Positions 5,880 through 7,045 of a stretch of DNA of 7,045 bases are shown here, in pieces; position 1 is the stretch's first letter; the number at the start of each line of letters is the position of its first letter. The notes below the pieces were generated by a model. It made no database searches. It had not been told where the DNA came from and saw only the letters and a list, made by a program, of their open reading frames with translations. The position numbers and the translations under genes were made by a program. The stretch is from Elusimicrobiota bacterium (GTDB lineage: Bacteria; Elusimicrobiota; Elusimicrobia; Elusimicrobiales; UBA9959). The DNA is taken from positions 303-7,347 of the forward strand of contig DNQL01000200.1 of assembly GCA_003500765.1 (NCBI GenBank). The letters are read 5' to 3'.

Positions 5880-7045
5880 ATGGAAAAACATCTCATACTT
5901 CTGATACTGGTGACCGGGGGAGCCCTCGGTATCTCCTTCCTCTGCTCGCTGGTCGAGGCCTGCGTGCTCAGCCTTGGGAACGCCGATATCGCGGTCATGG
6001 AGGAGAAAAAGCCGGCGGCGGGCGGGCTTTGGAGATCTTTCAAGGAGAATCTCCAGAAGCCGCTGGCCGTGATACTGATCATAAACACTTTCGCCCACAC
6101 GTTGGGCGCCGTTTTCGGAGGTGCTTATTTCGAGGTGCTTTACGGCGAGGAGTGGCTTTTCGTCTTTTCCCTCGCTCTTACCTTCGTGATGATACAGTGG
6201 ACGGAGATCCTGCCTAAGACGCTGGGGTCCAGGTTTAAAAAGAGCATCGCCCCTTTTATCGCGCGTCCGATGGCGCTGCTTATAAGTCTCATGCGCCCCT
6301 TTATCCGTCTCGTGATACTGCTGAACCGGCCGTTCGAGGCCATGAGGTCCGGGGCGGAATCCTCCCCCGAAGAGGAGATAAACGCCATAGCCCGCAGCGC
6401 TTTCCTGGCCAGGCAGATGGGCGCCGAGCAGGCCGGCATAATCGCGGCCGGCGCCCGGCTGGGCAGCCGCAAGGCCGCGGAGATGATGGTCCCGGTAGAG
6501 GAGATCTCCTGGCTCGACGCCGGGATGCCGCTGCCTGAGGCCTTCATCAAGGCGCATCTCGACGCCCACACCAGGTACCCGCTCTGCGAGGGCAATTCTC
6601 CCGACAGGATAATCGGCTACGTGAACTTCAAGGAACTGGTGGCCATAATGCGCACGAACCCCGACAACGCCACCCTGCGCGGCATCATGCGGCCGATGCT
6701 CTTCGTCGCCCCCGAGCAGACCGGCCCGGAGCTGCTGCGGCAGCTGATGGGCGGACGCTGGCACATCGCCGTAGTCCGGGAGGCCGGAGGGAAGACCGTC
6801 GGGCTTGTCACGGTCGAGGACGTCATGGAGGACCTGGTCGGCGATATCGAGGACGAGTTCGACCACCTGCCGCGCACCTTCCATGACCTGGGAGGCACCC
6901 GTTACGCCGTGGGCGGCGGCTTCCCCGCCGCGGAGCTGGCGGCGAAGCTGGGCGTGACACTGCCGGACGCGGCGGGCTCCCTGGCAGACTGGATGGCCGC
7001 GCGCCTTGGCCGCGTCCCCCGGCCGAACGAGTCTTTTTCGGCCGG
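5880..7045 (+). CDS. CNNM/CorC-family membrane protein (DUF21 plus CBS pair), 3' end outside window
   Basis: The frame runs from ATG 5880 to the right edge without a stop, giving 388 codons. The DUF21 membrane domain comprises an N-terminal hydrophobic helix (about 4-32) with the family-like S-x-x-E of CSLVEACVLSL, a second segment (about 61-84, INTFAHTLGAVFGG), a third (about 92-112) ending in TEILPKTLG, which matches the family G-E-I-x-P-K motif, and a fourth (about 122-150). Two CBS repeats follow: about 203-258, starting MVPVEEI, and about 268-325, containing GLVTVEDVMEDLVGDIEDEFD (308-328), the most diagnostic match. Residues from about 335 begin the C-terminal CorC_HlyC domain (LGRVPRPNES), which is cut by the window end. 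Family members are implicated in Mg2+ or Co2+ efflux and resistance, and some were named hemolysins. The transported ion cannot be read from the sequence. The start is 6 nt after purD, with a weak AGGGA (5864-5868) 11 nt upstream. Confidence 0.88.
   Translation, partial: MEKHLILLILVTGGALGISFLCSLVEACVLSLGNADIAVMEEKKPAAGGLWRSFKENLQKPLAVILIINTFAHTLGAVFGGAYFEVLYGEEWLFVFSLALTFVMIQWTEILPKTLGSRFKKSIAPFIARPMALLISLMRPFIRLVILLNRPFEAMRSGAESSPEEEINAIARSAFLARQMGAEQAGIIAAGARLGSRKAAEMMVPVEEISWLDAGMPLPEAFIKAHLDAHTRYPLCEGNSPDRIIGYVNFKELVAIMRTNPDNATLRGIMRPMLFVAPEQTGPELLRQLMGGRWHIAVVREAGGKTVGLVTVEDVMEDLVGDIEDEFDHLPRTFHDLGGTRYAVGGGFPAAELAAKLGVTLPDAAGSLADWMAARLGRVPRPNESFSA

Noticed and set aside
5866..5888. Possible terminator or promoter between purD and the membrane protein gene
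   Set aside because: The gap is only 6 nt, with no inverted repeat followed by T residues and no convincing -35/-10 pair. Read-through is more likely.
5790..6884. A 364-codon antisense open frame across the CNNM/CorC-type gene
   Set aside because: It is phase-aligned with the sense gene starting at 5880, whose membrane and CBS motifs are clear. The antisense product resembles no family.

Overview
This window is part of a de novo purine biosynthesis operon from a G+C-rich bacterium (roughly two-thirds G+C by eye). Every gene lies on the + strand. In order there are: the last 24 codons of what looks like purS; purL, purQ, purF and purD, all complete; and a membrane protein of the CNNM/CorC (DUF21 plus CBS pair) family that runs off the right edge. 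Both ends of the operon lie outside the window, so no promoter, purine riboswitch or terminator can be assessed.

The genes are packed almost without gaps. purS/purL and purL/purQ overlap by ATGA, purQ and purF are 9 nt apart, purF and purD 1 nt apart, and purD and the membrane protein gene 6 nt apart. No stretch longer than 9 nt lacks a gene. This strongly suggests one polycistronic message with translational coupling.

Together the genes supply pathway steps 1, 2 and 4. PurF converts PRPP and glutamine to phosphoribosylamine (PRA), PurD ligates glycine to give GAR, and the PurS/PurL/PurQ complex converts FGAR to FGAM with ammonia released from glutamine by PurQ. Step 3 (PurN or PurT) and step 5 (PurM) are not in the window. 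The multi-subunit FGAM synthetase and the four-cysteine Fe-S type PurF resemble the Bacillus-like arrangement rather than that of E. coli, which has a single-chain PurL.

The organism cannot be named. Clues are high G+C together with an unexpected preference for the isoleucine codon ATA (21 ATA, 14 ATC, 0 ATT in purQ plus purF), no TTA, CTA or TCA codons in those two genes, and an Fe-S PurF. A poorly cultured G+C-rich lineage such as Elusimicrobiota is a guess, held with low confidence.

I see no previously undescribed system. The best second looks are the A6-TGA/ATGA junction of purS and purL, the ATA codon bias, and the CNNM/CorC-type gene directly behind purD.
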